Shown: one piece after another, positions 12,493 to 23,304 of the stretch | Layout of the letters: each line of letters begins with the position of its first letter | Position numbering within the stretch: position 1 is the stretch's first letter | DNA from: Hedera helix | Taxonomy: Eukaryota > Streptophyta > Magnoliopsida > Apiales > Araliaceae | DNA length: 64,000 nt | Assembly: GCA_947179155.2 (NCBI GenBank) | Contig: OX359270.1 | Span: 25,941,556-26,005,555 of the forward strand | Direction: 5' to 3' | The notes under the pieces: model-generated | What the model was told of the DNA's origin: nothing | Database searches by the model: none | Seen by the model: only the letters and a program-made list of their open reading frames with translations | Position numbers and translations under genes: made by a program

Positions 12493-12920
12493 TGTCTAGA
12501 CTCTACGATTTTCACTCTACGTTTTTCACTTTTCACTCTACGATTTTCACTCTACGTTTTGCACTTTTCACTCTACGTTTTTCACTTTTCACTCTACGAT
12601 TTTCACTCTACGTTTTGTACTTTTCACTCTACTATCAGCAGCAGCACTCTACTATCAGCAGCAACACTCTACTACCAGCAGCAATGCTCTACTACCAGCA
12701 ACACTCTACTATCACCAGCAGCACTCTACTACTAGTCCACTCTACTATCAGCAGAACTCTACTACCAGAACTCTACTACCAGTTCACTCTACTACCAGCA
12801 TCACTCTACTACCAGTTCACTTTACTACCAGCACTTTACTACCAGTTCACTCTACTATCAGCAGCACTCTACTACCAGTTCACTCTACTACCAACACTCT
12901 ACTACCAGTTCATTCTAAAG
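12493..12920. repeat. CACTCTACG and ACTCTACTACCAG word array, cluster 2
   Basis: 12493-12630 alternates CACTCTACGATTTT and CACTCTACGTTTTT with CACTTTT. 12630-12920 changes to about 20 copies of CACTCTACTAYCAG(C/T) words of 12-18 bp. The 108-aa frame across it (YYQ/TLLP repeats) is a by-product of the repeat. Confidence 0.85.
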
Positions 12921-13988
12921 TTTTATGAACATGAACATTGAGTACAGACCAACTGTGGTTCAGACTCACAATGTTGACTGTGTAAAATAACCGAAACCAC
13001 TATTCTAGTTCTAATTCAATCATTAACTAGTTTCAACAACATTCGACTACCGAGTTCACATTACTCTCATTTAAACACCTCATATGCAACTCTAGCATAT
13101 TTTGTTTCCTTAATCCGACATAAGATAAAACTAGCTAAATAAATAAGGATAATATCAAAATAACCGGATAATACCTTCAATCTTTGACAGATGATTTACA
13201 TTCAGATTCTGCCTTCTCTGAATAGCTTGAACTCCTCTGAAGTTTGCATTTACTTCTCAAGCTCAATATCTCTCTTATCCTAAATGAACGCGAAGGGGAA
13301 ATGAGGGAATGACTGAGGTTATACAACACTCTCTCAGCCTTAGACAACTCTGAGGAGTTGGACCCTATAGCCTCCCCTATGCCTGATTTGTTCCTTCTTT
13401 TCTCAGCACTGAGTCCTTGAGCTTTGCACAAACTGCGCGTGCTCTACTTTTTCTGAGGTTTTGTCCCTAAAGGAGTGGCACTCTTACTTTTCCACCGGGT
13501 TATGTTATTACACTTGGGCTGGGCTGCTATTTGTTTTGTTAATTAAACAATTGGTGGCCCAATTGTTACTTATATTGCAACTTAGCTTTGGGTTGCCCAA
13601 ATTAAATTCCTAGTGGAAATATAAAATATTAATACCCCCACTATCAATAACTTTCCGAATGAAAATAAATATAATATTATTAATGTTTACGAAATCTCAT
13701 TAATTAATAACCATATTAATTAATTTGCACATCTAACTTAACTTGCTAGCTATTTAATTAAATATCACATAGCTCATTTACCCTATCACACTTTGATAAT
13801 ATACAACCAAGGTTGGTCCATTAATTTAATTAACCCATTAATTGAACCTTCCTTAAATTCCTTTAATTATTTCAACGCATAATTAATTAAACCAAGTCAT
13901 CATATAATGATTTGATTTAATCCCCCAGAATTTACAATTACAGCCAATAATTCCATTTCTCTATATTAAAATATTTCGGGTCGCTACA

Positions 13989-15362
13989 GGCAGGGAATTT
14001 GTGCTTGGTTTTAGAGCCACTTAGCTTCCTATATTAATATAGTGGTTGAGTTGAACGAACCCTTGTATGGGCGGGGGCTATGATATGTCAGCGAACCAAT
14101 TAGGGAGATACTGCTGCGAAACTTGCACGATCAGTGTGTATCGAAGAAAAAAGATATGCACTGATGGCATGTGTTTCCTTACAGTGTTGAACAGTTGGGA
14201 AATTGATATATTTGTTCTTGGTTTAACGACCGCTTGAATTTCCTATATTGATTAATGGCCGAGTTGACCAATTTCTTGTATGGGCATGAGATTGTGTATG
14301 GTTTGACAACCACTTAGCTTCCTATAGTGATAATCGATTTAAACCTGGTGTCAAGCTATTCGTTATATGTATGTTGAGAAGGTGATTCTTTTCTCATATG
14401 TATAACGGATTGGTAGATGATGTTAAGATAAGATCGTGTTCTGAGAATAGACACGTATGGTAAGTTCATGACTCGTAGTCATGTGATGGAGCCCCTCAGC
14501 GAATGTGCGACTTTGGCCTGACTAGGACAAGCTCCTCAAATCATATGATTGTGATAAGTTCTTAAGCTCAAATACGTGGTAAGTTTGATGAACAGTGAGC
14601 GTGGGTAGAGTTAAGTAGCAAGATTAAAGCTATACTAGATATAGTTATTAAGCTGGAAAAGATGAGGAGAAATTTGAGGTATTTTGAGATTTTAGGATAT
14701 TCCAAATCTTCTAGCTATACTAGACTTTGAAATTCTTAAAAATCGTGTCAAAATCGCACTTTTTGTGCTTTTGAAAAGACAAATATATTGTAGAAATTAT
14801 TAATACACTTAGTGCAGAGATGATAAACGATGGAGTCATCAATTCAGAGTAACCTAGTATTGGATATATTTTTAAGCTCACTATGGTATGATGTAATATG
14901 ACAAAATTATAAAATAATTTTCAGTATTTTGAAACGTTTAAAGAAGAGTCTATGCTAATTGTTTTGGCTAGAAAAATTAATTTGAAAATATCAAAATGTA
15001 TTTATAAAATCATCACACGCCATTAAAGCCATGGTGTAGAGATGAAAAAGACGGAATCATCAACGCACTGTCGCAACGGTGCGGTAGCATGAAGTCCTAA
15101 AAATGTATTTCGGTTATTTTAACTAATCTGAAATGATTTTTGTTTCGTAATATACGAATAGTTCAATGATGTGAGTCTATGTCATTTATTTTGACTGAAC
15201 ACTTTTGGTCAGAAATGGTTCATGTTGTATTTTCAATCCAAATTATTCTGGTGCGAAATTTTGTAGTAAATCTGATGTGAACAACCCTATAATGGGGGAT
15301 ATGTCAGAGCCATGAATAAATAACCCACGAAGGGATGCTCAAGAGTGGTGGCACGCTGATAT
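13989..15362 (+). other. Element B internal leader, right part, merging into an LTR-like fragment
   Basis: No gene is present. 14000-14340 has imperfect repeats of about 90-200 bp, each with CCACTTAGCTTCCTATA and later CTTGTATGGGC. From about 15200 the sequence (AACCCTATAATGGGGGAT...) resembles matching parts of LTR A (about 6350) and of the LTR at 48634 (about 51110), so its last part is probably an LTR fragment. It ends where the Athila LTR begins. GATAT precedes the insertion and TATAA follows the other Athila end, so no clean target duplication is seen. Confidence 0.45.
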
Positions 15363-16829
15363 TGTTGAGTCGGTTTTGTACATTAAAAATAAGTGCTTCT
15401 TAACTTATATATTGTAGTCCTTAAGCGTTTTTATTTCAATTTTATGCATTTTTGTGCATTTATTTCAGGTTTGCATGGAAAATAGCTTGCAAGGGTATTT
15501 CAGTAATTTCGAAGCCAGGTTCACGCAGCTGCGTCACAAATTGAAGCAGCTGCGTCACAGAAGCCATTTTTTCCAGAATGTTTAGACGCAGCTGCGTGAT
15601 ATATTGAAGCAACTGCGTGACGTCAACGCAGCTGCGTGACTTTTGAAGCAGCTGCGTCAGGCGATTTCAACGCAACTGCGTTAAGAGTGAAGCAGCTGCG
15701 TGAGGCTAGTTCAACGCAGCTGCGTGATGATTGAAGCAGCTGCGTCACGTTCAATCGACTGATTTCTCCCACGATGCTGAGCAGTTGCTAAGTCAGTTTT
15801 TGGGCGGTTAACATGCGAAGCAGCCGGAGTTTTGAAAGAAACAAAAGGAAGGTCAGATAAAAAGAAGAAGAGGAGAATCAGACAGAAGGAGACGCTGAGA
15901 GCAAGAGAGAAATACATAGAGCGAATTGAGCGAAGGGAAAGAAATCTGCAGTTGACGGAAGAAATTCTGGTCTTGGTGCAGAGAAGGGCAAGATTACATA
16001 TTTAGTTTATCTCTGAACTCTTGTACTTTAATTATTATTTATGGCTAGAATTCACTCTTGTGTTTGTTATCTTAGATTGACTATGAGCTAAATTTTATTG
16101 TTTAGGGTTTACAATGCGATTATCTGTATAATCTGAAGCAAGTTATTATTTGTGCTTGTTATATACATGTGGGTTTGACTACCATGAGTGATTGTTATTT
16201 TTAATTACTTGGCCAGTAATTTAATCTAGTATTTCATATAGAATTGAGAGATGATGTATGAAATCAGACCCTTGCATGGTAGCATGTGAACTTATTGTTA
16301 ATGTAAGTTGTGATTGAGATAGAAATATACTCAGTTGCCGCATGTAATTGGTAGAGAACTGAAGCCTTCCATCTTTTTAAATCAGCAATCATAGAAATAT
16401 AGGTTGTTGTTTTAAAGTGACGTTCTTCTTCAATTCATTCCATAATCAGTAGAATTAGAGAAGATTTGCTGAATAATAATCGAGAGACATTATTCAGTTA
16501 TTAAAGAGTTCTCAATTAGCAATCTTGTGCATGTATATTAACTTCATAGAGATAAGTTGGTTCAGTTGATAACAAGTGATTGAGTTGTAAACCCTAAACG
16601 GTTTTAAATCTAGATATTTTAGTTTTGAGTAATTTAATTGTTGAAATTAGCTACATTACTTGGCAATATTTTCAAACCACAAAATTCAATCGATGTTATT
16701 TCAATTATTAACTAGTGATTCAATGCTTAATTTACAATTCCTCGTGGGAACGATACCTTGCTAGCCTTATACTGCACTTAAACCACGTGCACTTGCGTGA
16801 AGTATTTTCTGAACGGAAAAAGGCGAACA
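15363..16829 (+). mobile_element. Athila-type Ty3/gypsy 5' LTR
   Basis: A 1467-bp LTR from TGTTGAGTCGG to GGCGAACA. Its near-identical partner lies inverted at 31719-33164, and both boundaries were set by where the two copies stop matching. It contains a run of ACGCAGCTGCGT palindromes about 150-400 bp from its start. The tRNA-Asp primer site follows 7 bp downstream. The high similarity of the two LTRs points to a recent insertion. Both LTRs share a 68-aa antisense open frame (here 15711-15917) that begins with a hydrophobic stretch. I treat it as incidental. Confidence 0.9.
15525..15750. repeat. ACGCAGCTGCGT palindrome array in the 5' LTR
   Basis: About nine copies of ACGCAGCTGCGT or its half GAAGCAGCTGCGT, in alternation with a spacing of roughly 20-30 bp. 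The core CAGCTG is an E-box and the full word is a perfect 12-bp palindrome. Confidence 0.9.
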
Positions 16830-16836
16830 AGTTTTT

Positions 16837-16854
16837 TGGCGCCGTTGCCGGGGA
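16837..16854 (+). other. Primer binding site, tRNA-Asp type (Athila)
   Basis: TGGCGCCGTTGCCGGGGA is the tRNA-Asp complementary site characteristic of the Athila/Tat branch of plant Ty3/gypsy elements. Confidence 0.9.
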
Positions 16855-16957
16855 ACTTGTGTTAAATAAAGTGTTGTTATTAGTTTTAATTGAAATATGT
16901 TCTTGTGAAGGTTAATAAATTTTTGGGTTATTATCTTTCGTTTTCAGGTAATCTTGG

Positions 16958-19837
16958 TTGTATATGCAAACCTGTTCACAGGGTAAGGATACAGTTCCTT
17001 TCGAAGACGAGATTGAAAGAAGGTTACGTCGGATTCGGAATTATATTCAAGAAACAACGCAACACCAGGATCAGAAACAAGTGAAGCAGGTAAGAATGGC
17101 AGAGGAGGATGGGCAAAAGTCCTTACGGGACTATGCCACGCCGCAGATGACAAAGATACAGTCGAGTATTACAAGACCAGCCATCACTGCGACACAGTTT
17201 GAGATAAAGCCGGGAACAATTCAAATGGTTCAGAATTCTGTACAGTTTGGGGGGTTATCAAATGATGATCCTAGCATGCATTTGAGGAGTTTCTTGGAAA
17301 TATGCGATACCTTCAAATATCCAGGGGTTTCGGATGATGCTATTCGATTGAGGCTTTTTCCGTTTACATTGAGGGATAAGGCAAAGAGTTGGCTTCATTC
17401 ACTGCCCCCGGGATCAATTACTACATGGGATGATTTGGTGCAGAAATTTCTGACGAAGTTTTTTCCTTATGCAAAGACAGTGAAGATAAGATTTGAGATC
17501 ACTACATTTGCTCAGCAGGATTCAGAGACATTATATGAAGCATGGGAAAGATTCAAGGAGTTGTCAAGGAAATGTCCGCATCATGGAATTCCAAAATGGC
17601 TTCAAGTGCAGACATTCTACAATGGGCTGGTACAAGCAGTGAGATCAAGTATAGATGCAGCAGCGGGGGGTGATCTGATGGTCAAAAGTTGTGACGATGC
17701 ATATGCCTTACTAGAAACCATGGCATCAAACAACTACCAATGGCCGACAGCAAGAATGAATCCACCCAGGGCAGCTGGAGTTATCGAGTTAGATGCTGTT
17801 ACAGCTTTGTCAGCACAAGTGTCGGCCCTCGCTAAAAAGATAGATGCAATGGGAAGTCAGAAGGTACAGCAAGTGGAGGTAATTTGCGAATTATGTGCCG
17901 GGAGTCATTCAAGTGATCAGTGCGCAATCAATCCAGAGTCGGTGCAATTTGTCTCCAATTATAATCATCAGCAAGGGGGAAATTCTAACAGTTACAATCC
18001 AGGGTGGCGTAATCATCCAAATTTTTCTTGGAGCAACAACCAATCTCAACCTCAAGGACAGAGTTCAAGGAATACATATCCACCGGGGTTTAATAATCAG
18101 CAGAATCAACAGCCACAGCAACCGGATAAGTTGGCTCAGATGGAAGATATACTGGCTAAATTGGTTAACCAGTTTGATTCGACGGTGAAGACTCAGGCTG
18201 TAGCTATAAAGAATCTGGAGAACCAAATGGGACAAATAGCTAATGCATTGAACAACAGACCTCAAGGATCATTTCCAAGTGATACGGAGGTAAACCCGAA
18301 GCGAGATGGTAAAGAGCATTGTAAAGTTGTTGAGCTCAGGAGTGGTAGAGAATTGCATGATGCTAAGGGAAAACAAGATGAAGTTTTTGAAAAAGAGAAA
18401 GAAGACGAGGGTACTTCAAAGTCTCAAGTTACAGAGAGGGTAAATATGGATAGGAAGCTTAATGAGGCACCTAGCGTCCCGTTTCCACAGAGATTACAGA
18501 AACAGAAGGTTGATAGGCAGTTCTCGAAGTTTTTGGAGGTTTTCAAGAAGCTGCAAATTAATATTCCTTTTGTAGATGCATTGGAACAAATGCCGAGTTA
18601 TGTGAAGTTTATGAAGGACATCTTGTCCAAGAAAAGGAGGCTGGGTGATTATGAAACTGTTGCATTAACTGAAGAGTGCAGCGCCATTTTACAGAAGAAG
18701 TTGCCTCCAAAATTAAAGGATCCGGGAAGTTTTACCATACCGTGTACTATTGGGAGTCAACATTTCAGCCGTTGCCTATGTAATTTGGGGGCAAGTATAA
18801 ATCTCATGCCTTTCTCGGTGTATCAACAATTGGGTCTTAAGGAAGCATCTCCTACAAACGTAACGCTCCAGCTAGCAGACAGATCTCTCACCTATCCACG
18901 AGGTATAGTGGAGGATGTGTTAGTTAAGGTTGATAAATTCATATTTCCAGCGGATTTTATTATTTTGGATTATGAGGAGGATCGAGATATTCCTATCATC
19001 CTAGGAAGACCGTTTCTTGCTACTGGGAGAACTTTGATAGATGTTCAGAAGGGGCAATTGACGATGAGGGTGCAGGACCAAGAAGTTACATTCGATGTGC
19101 TGAAGGCGATGAAATTTCCTAATGAGGATGCTGAGTGCTTAAGAGTTGATATTGTGGATGAAATTGTGAACGAGACGTTTTTGGGAAACAGTATTAGTGA
19201 TCTACTGGAGAGGTCAATCAGTATTGAGGAAATTTCGGGGTGTGAGCAAGCGTTGGAGTACGTGCAATTAATGGATGCTGCACCGAGGTTTACAAAGTTC
19301 AGGCAACATTTTGAGGAACTTAATTACTCGGAAAGTTCAAAGGCAAATGGGAAGTCTTCATTTGAGGTGCCACCGGTCTTAGAGCTGAAGCAATTGCCTA
19401 ACCACCTCAGGTATGCTTATTTGGGTGAGGCGTCTACTTTGCCTGTCATTATTTCAGCATCGTTGGACAGGGTTCAAGAAGAGAAATTGCTGAGGGTGCT
19501 TCGGGACTGCAAATCAGCTATTGGATGGGTCTTAGCGGATATCAAAGGTATTAGTCCATCATTTTGCATGCATAAAATTTTAATGGAAGATGATGCAAAG
19601 CCAGTAGTTGATCAACAGAGAAGGTTAAACCCAATTATGAAGGAGGTGGTGAGGAAAGAAATAATTAAGTGGTTAGATGCTGGGATTATTTACCCAATTT
19701 CAGACAGTGCTTGGGTAAGCCCTGTCCATTGTGTCCCAAAGAAAGGTGGCATGATGGTTGTTCCTAATGAGAATAATGAGTTGATTCCGACGAGAACGGT
19801 TATGGGGTGGCGAGTGTGCTTGGATTATAGAAGTTGA
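16958..19837 (+). CDS. Athila-type gag-protease-RT polyprotein, frameshifted
   Basis: A 959-aa frame. Residues about 85-260 form the plant retrotransposon gag domain (FGGLSNDDPSMHL, RLFPFTLRDKAKSWL, FYNGL). A short zinc knuckle CX2CX3HX4C lies at C310, C313, H317 and C322, followed by a Gln/Asn-rich region and a charged linker. The aspartic protease domain is near 570-720. Its family motif, normally DLGAS, reads NLGAS (N609), so the protease should be inactive. The start of reverse transcriptase follows. The frame ends at 19837 because one base is lost in the AGAAG run near 19831; RT continues in the next frame. Initiation could be at residue 1 or at M47 (17096). The 97-aa and 66-aa frames overlapping it are shadows. 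Confidence 0.9.
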   Translation: MYMQTCSQGKDTVPFEDEIERRLRRIRNYIQETTQHQDQKQVKQVRMAEEDGQKSLRDYATPQMTKIQSSITRPAITATQFEIKPGTIQMVQNSVQFGGLSNDDPSMHLRSFLEICDTFKYPGVSDDAIRLRLFPFTLRDKAKSWLHSLPPGSITTWDDLVQKFLTKFFPYAKTVKIRFEITTFAQQDSETLYEAWERFKELSRKCPHHGIPKWLQVQTFYNGLVQAVRSSIDAAAGGDLMVKSCDDAYALLETMASNNYQWPTARMNPPRAAGVIELDAVTALSAQVSALAKKIDAMGSQKVQQVEVICELCAGSHSSDQCAINPESVQFVSNYNHQQGGNSNSYNPGWRNHPNFSWSNNQSQPQGQSSRNTYPPGFNNQQNQQPQQPDKLAQMEDILAKLVNQFDSTVKTQAVAIKNLENQMGQIANALNNRPQGSFPSDTEVNPKRDGKEHCKVVELRSGRELHDAKGKQDEVFEKEKEDEGTSKSQVTERVNMDRKLNEAPSVPFPQRLQKQKVDRQFSKFLEVFKKLQINIPFVDALEQMPSYVKFMKDILSKKRRLGDYETVALTEECSAILQKKLPPKLKDPGSFTIPCTIGSQHFSRCLCNLGASINLMPFSVYQQLGLKEASPTNVTLQLADRSLTYPRGIVEDVLVKVDKFIFPADFIILDYEEDRDIPIILGRPFLATGRTLIDVQKGQLTMRVQDQEVTFDVLKAMKFPNEDAECLRVDIVDEIVNETFLGNSISDLLERSISIEEISGCEQALEYVQLMDAAPRFTKFRQHFEELNYSESSKANGKSSFEVPPVLELKQLPNHLRYAYLGEASTLPVIISASLDRVQEEKLLRVLRDCKSAIGWVLADIKGISPSFCMHKILMEDDAKPVVDQQRRLNPIMKEVVRKEIIKWLDAGIIYPISDSAWVSPVHCVPKKGGMMVVPNENNELIPTRTVMGWRVCLDYRS

Positions 19838-20856
19838 ATAAAGCCACGCGTAAGGATCATTTTCCCTTACCGTTCATTGATCAGATGCTGGATCGACTTG
19901 CGGGACATGAATATTACTGTTTGTTGGATGGGTATTCGGGGTACAACCAGATAGCCATTGCACCAGAAGATCAGGAGAAAACGACTTTTACGTGTCCATA
20001 TGGAACATTCGCTTTCAGGAGAATGTCGTTTGGTTTGTGCAATGCTCCAGCAACTTTTCAACGGTGCATGATGGCTATATTCTCGGATATGGTCGAGCAG
20101 AATTTAGAAGTCTTTATGGATGACTTCTCGGATTTTGGAGATTCATTTGATGTCTGCTTGGAGAATCTAACGTTGGTGCTGAAAAGATGTATGGAAACGA
20201 ATTTGGTCTTAAATTGGGAGAAGTGTCACTTCATGGTTCAAGAAGGGATTATCTTGGGACATCGGGTGTCAGTTAAAGGAATTGAAGTGGATAAGGCGAA
20301 GATTAAAGCTATTGAAAAGTTGCCTCCTCCGAACTCAGTTAAGGGTATTTGTAGCTTCTTGGGTCATGCAGGGTTTTATCGAAGGTTCATAAAGGATTTC
20401 TCTAAGATTACAAAGCCGTTGTGCAGTTTACTAGAGAAAGAAGTCCCGTTTGATTTTGATGAAACATGCCTTACAGCATTTGGGATTTTGAAGCAGAAGT
20501 TGATTACAGCTCCGGTGGTAGTAGCTCCAGATTGGGGTCATTCTTTTGAGTTGATGTGCGATGCAAGTGACTTCGCGATTGGGGCAGTTCTGGGCCAGCA
20601 TAAAGACAAAGTATTTCAAGCTATTTATTATGCCAGTAAGACTCTAACTGATGCTCAGCTAAATTATACAACCACAGAAAAGGAGTTGTTAGCTGTAGTG
20701 TTTGCATTCGATAAGTTTCGTCCATATCTCATTGGAACAAAGGTTATTGTCTACACGGACCATTCTGCAATTAAGTACCTTGTTGCAAAGAAAGATGCTA
20801 GGCCTAGATTGATTCGTTGGGTTTTGCTACTTCAAGAGTTCGATCTTGAGATTCGA
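19834..20856 (+). CDS. Athila-type RT-RNase H fragment, cut at the inversion breakpoint
   Basis: Continues the polyprotein in the +1-shifted frame with no ATG of its own at the join. RT motifs follow in order: the FPLPFIDQMLDRLAG block, the YSGYNQI block, the FGLCNAPATFQRCM block, and the catalytic FMDD at about residue 95. RNase H begins with the MCDASDFAIGAVLGQ block and includes EKELLAVV and YTDHSAIKYL. The coding match ends after LEIR at 20856. Beyond this point the frame runs into CACTA subterminal DNA (encoding FDGIFDGIF) to a stop at 20976. The missing continuation, starting at the same EIR codons, is on the minus strand from 38124. Confidence 0.9.
20847..20855 (+). other. Left inversion breakpoint with 9-bp duplicated word
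   Basis: TGAGATTCG here is found as its reverse complement CGAATCTCA at 38116-38124. Both copies are the same codons of the Athila pol gene, so the break duplicated 9 bp in inverted orientation. Confidence 0.8.
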
Positions 20857-22035
20857 ATTGGATTTGCTATTTTTGACGGAATTTTTGACGGAATTTTTGT
20901 CAGAATTCTTCAATTCCAACATTTGTGGACCCTACATGTATTTATGTGTTTTATTAATTTTTCAATATTAAAATAAAGTAAGTAGTATTTACTTAGTTTT
21001 CTAGTAATAAAATAAAATAGTTAAAGTAAAGTAAAACAATTAAATTAAATTATATTAAATAATATAATATAATACAAATTATCTAATTATTAATATAATG
21101 AAAAAATAACATTAATTACATATAATTAAATTAATTTAATTTAATTTAATATAATTAAATTAAATTAAAATATAATATAATTAATTTAATTTAATATAAT
21201 TAAATAAAATAAAATTAAGTTAAATTAAATATAATTAAAATAAATTAAATTCAGTAAAATAAAAAAAATAAAATAAATTTAAATTAAATTACTTTTAATA
21301 TAATTAAATTAATTAATTTAAATTAAATATAATTAAATTAAATTAATTTGAATTAAATCAAATTAAATTAATTTCACCAAATTTCTCTTTAATTATTTAT
21401 TTGCACTCCTAACTAGCAATACTTTCCGTAGAACGTTACTCGTTTTACACTCACTCGTAACGAATGAATATCGAATAGTCTCAATTTAATCAAATGTACA
21501 TGCAGTTTGGTTAGGATTTTAGAAATTCAATTGCGCTTTATGTAAAAATTCGTCTAATAAATTCAATTATCTCTCTTAATTCAATTCTTTCTAATCACTT
21601 ATGCATATACTTTGGTTTGGAGTTTAGAAACCCGTTTGACATTCACTCACTAGGAATGAATATCGAGTAATCCCCAGCCTACGACTGTTGCTAGATGTTA
21701 TATCTCTTACTTAGGCCCGTGCCAATAACTTGAGTATGTTTTATTTGTTTTGGGGACTTTTCAGCCGATATCTCTACATGTTATCTGAGTGCATACTTAG
21801 ACTACGTTGATGTGGTCTATTTCGTGTACTTGGAGACTATGGGGAGATACTGTCGAAATTTCTTTGAAATAGAAGAAATGTGCTCAAGGTGTTGGCACAA
21901 ATAAAGAGATACATCTAGGAACGGGATAGAAGTCTGACCCTTATACCTAAAAGTTGAAGATATGCAGGAATCATGTATACACCACATATACTAATCACCC
22001 TAGTTAATTTGATATATCCTTTTGTTCAGTTAAAT
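20857..22035 (+). other. CACTA 5' region displaced by the inversion, AT-rich
   Basis: 20872-20905 repeats TTTTTGACGGAA, the CACTA subterminal word. 20960-21370 is a long, nearly pure A/T tract of AATTAAATTAA variants. 21370-22035 is unremarkable and runs into the transposase start. No gene is present. In the ancestral order this would continue directly from 38125-39076. Confidence 0.6.
20985..21372. repeat. AATTAAATTAAATT low-complexity tract
   Basis: About 390 bp composed almost only of A and T in 4-6 bp modules (TTAAT, AATTAAA, ATAATATAAT), with no GC-rich interruption. Confidence 0.85.
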
Positions 22036-23304
22036 ATGTCAGATGACCAGAACTGGATGTACTATAGCATACCAGTTGATGGTAGATGATTACTACCTGA
22101 GTACCATGATCGGGTATCCAAATTTTTTAATTTTGCAAATGAACATGTTGATAATTCGAAAGGAAAGATGAGATGCACATGTTTCAAGTGTAAAAACCTA
22201 ATTTGGAAGAAAGTCAACAACATTAACTATGACTTGTATTCGCGTGAGTTTGTAGATGGGTATTCTATATGGATTCATAACAGAGAGTTAACTGAGTTCA
22301 GAGAAATGAGTGACAGTATAGTCCAACCAATTCACAGGGATCCATACAATGATAGTTATGATGCCATGGAGATGTTAGTCGATGCTTATGGCTCTAACAA
22401 TATTGATTGAGGTGCAAATGAGCAGTCGTCAATCACTAGTCAGCAAAAGCCAAAGGACACATTAACAGCCTTTTACAATATGTTATCTGAATCTGTTGTC
22501 CCATTGTACGATGAAAATGATAAGCACACCAGACTATCTACAATGATGAAGCTCTTACACTTCAAGAATGAGTATAGCTGCAATGAGAGGGGTTTCAATG
22601 AGTTGCTTAGGCTTATCAGCGAGTTCTTACCCAAGGGTCATACTCTTCCCTCAAATTATTATGAAGTGAAAAAAGATGATAAATGGGTTGAATTTGGGGT
22701 ATAAAAAGATTGATACTTGTGAGCAGTATTGCATGTTATACTATGGGGCTGACAGAGATAAAGTGCAGGGTGATATTTACAACCTGCCTCCGTACAAGAC
22801 AACTAAACGTGGGGGGGGGGGGGGGGAACTAAATGTGTGCCTAAAAAGATCTTAAGGTACTTTTCTCTTGCATCGAGACTTCAATATCTATTCATGTCGG
22901 CCCACATTGCTGCACATATAACTTGGTATAAAACAAGGGACGTTGTGCCTAGTCGGTTGACTCACCCCACAGATGAAGATGAGTGGAAAAAGTTTGATAA
23001 AAAAATTTCACAATTTACTAAGGAAGTTAGGAATGTTAGGTTTGACATGGCTACGGATGGGTTTTTCCCATTTAATAACTTTAGTCAGCCCTATTCTATG
23101 TGGTCAGTGATCATGGTAGCTTACAATCTTCCACCATCAATGTGCATGAGGGATCTGTATATGTTCTTGAGATGCAAAGGACGTAAACGTGTATCTCAGG
23201 CCATTAGTCAATAAACTTAAGATGCTATGGGAGACAGAGGTCTAGACTTATGACAAATCGATCAAACAAAATTTTCTGATAAAGGCAGCCTTTTTATAGA
23301 CTAT
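22036..23304 (+). pseudogene. CACTA TNPD/TNP2-like transposase, 5' half, degenerate
   Basis: The start ATG at 22036 opens the transposase-associated domain: MSDDQNWMYY, then KFFNFANEH, then CxCFKCKN and W. Next come a linker (PYNDSYDAMEMLVDAYG), the LLHFKNEY / FNELLRLISEFLP block and the TNP2 core (LRYFSLASRLQYLFMSAH, WYKTRD, VRFDMATDGFFPFNN, WSVIMVAYNLPPSMCM). Damage includes in-frame stops at 22087, 22408 and 22702, frameshifts from 22700, a 17-bp G run at about 22810-22826, and a small deletion after MCMRDLYMF removing the usual TLLIPGP segment. The last recognisable coding block is VNKLKMLWE...YDKSIKQNFL up to 23304, where LTR B' interrupts it. The second half of the gene is absent. The element cannot encode its own transposase. 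Confidence 0.85.

Larger units (their letters stand above)
10383..13988 (-). mobile_element. Solo Ty3/gypsy LTR, 3606 bp, with perfect TSD
   Basis: On the minus strand the LTR starts TGTAGCGACCCG and ends TTTTGGGGCTGTCACA. GGCAG flanks it on both sides (10378-10382 and 13989-13993), a perfect 5-bp target duplication, so this is a complete solo LTR inserted in the leader of element B. It holds the shared GCTCATTCTTGC...CTTGCTGAGC motif (about 11125-11155 on the complement) and two cassettes of CACTCTACGAT words. Short frames inside it (11331-11522, 12615-12941, 13177-13431) have low-complexity or unrecognisable translations and are not genes. Confidence 0.85.

Noticed and set aside
12500..12920. 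CRISPR-like or coding repeat array
   Set aside because: Units are 11-18 bp, variable and without unique spacers. The 108-aa frame is only the translated minisatellite.
15711..15917. 68-aa hydrophobic-start ORF found in both Athila LTRs (also 32631-32837)
   Set aside because: It is shared because the LTRs are near-identical, it is antisense to the element, and it ends within the palindrome array. No independent support.
22837..23214. Independent 125-aa gene
   Set aside because: It is a block of the TNPD/TNP2 transposase, continuous with upstream and downstream blocks in other frames.
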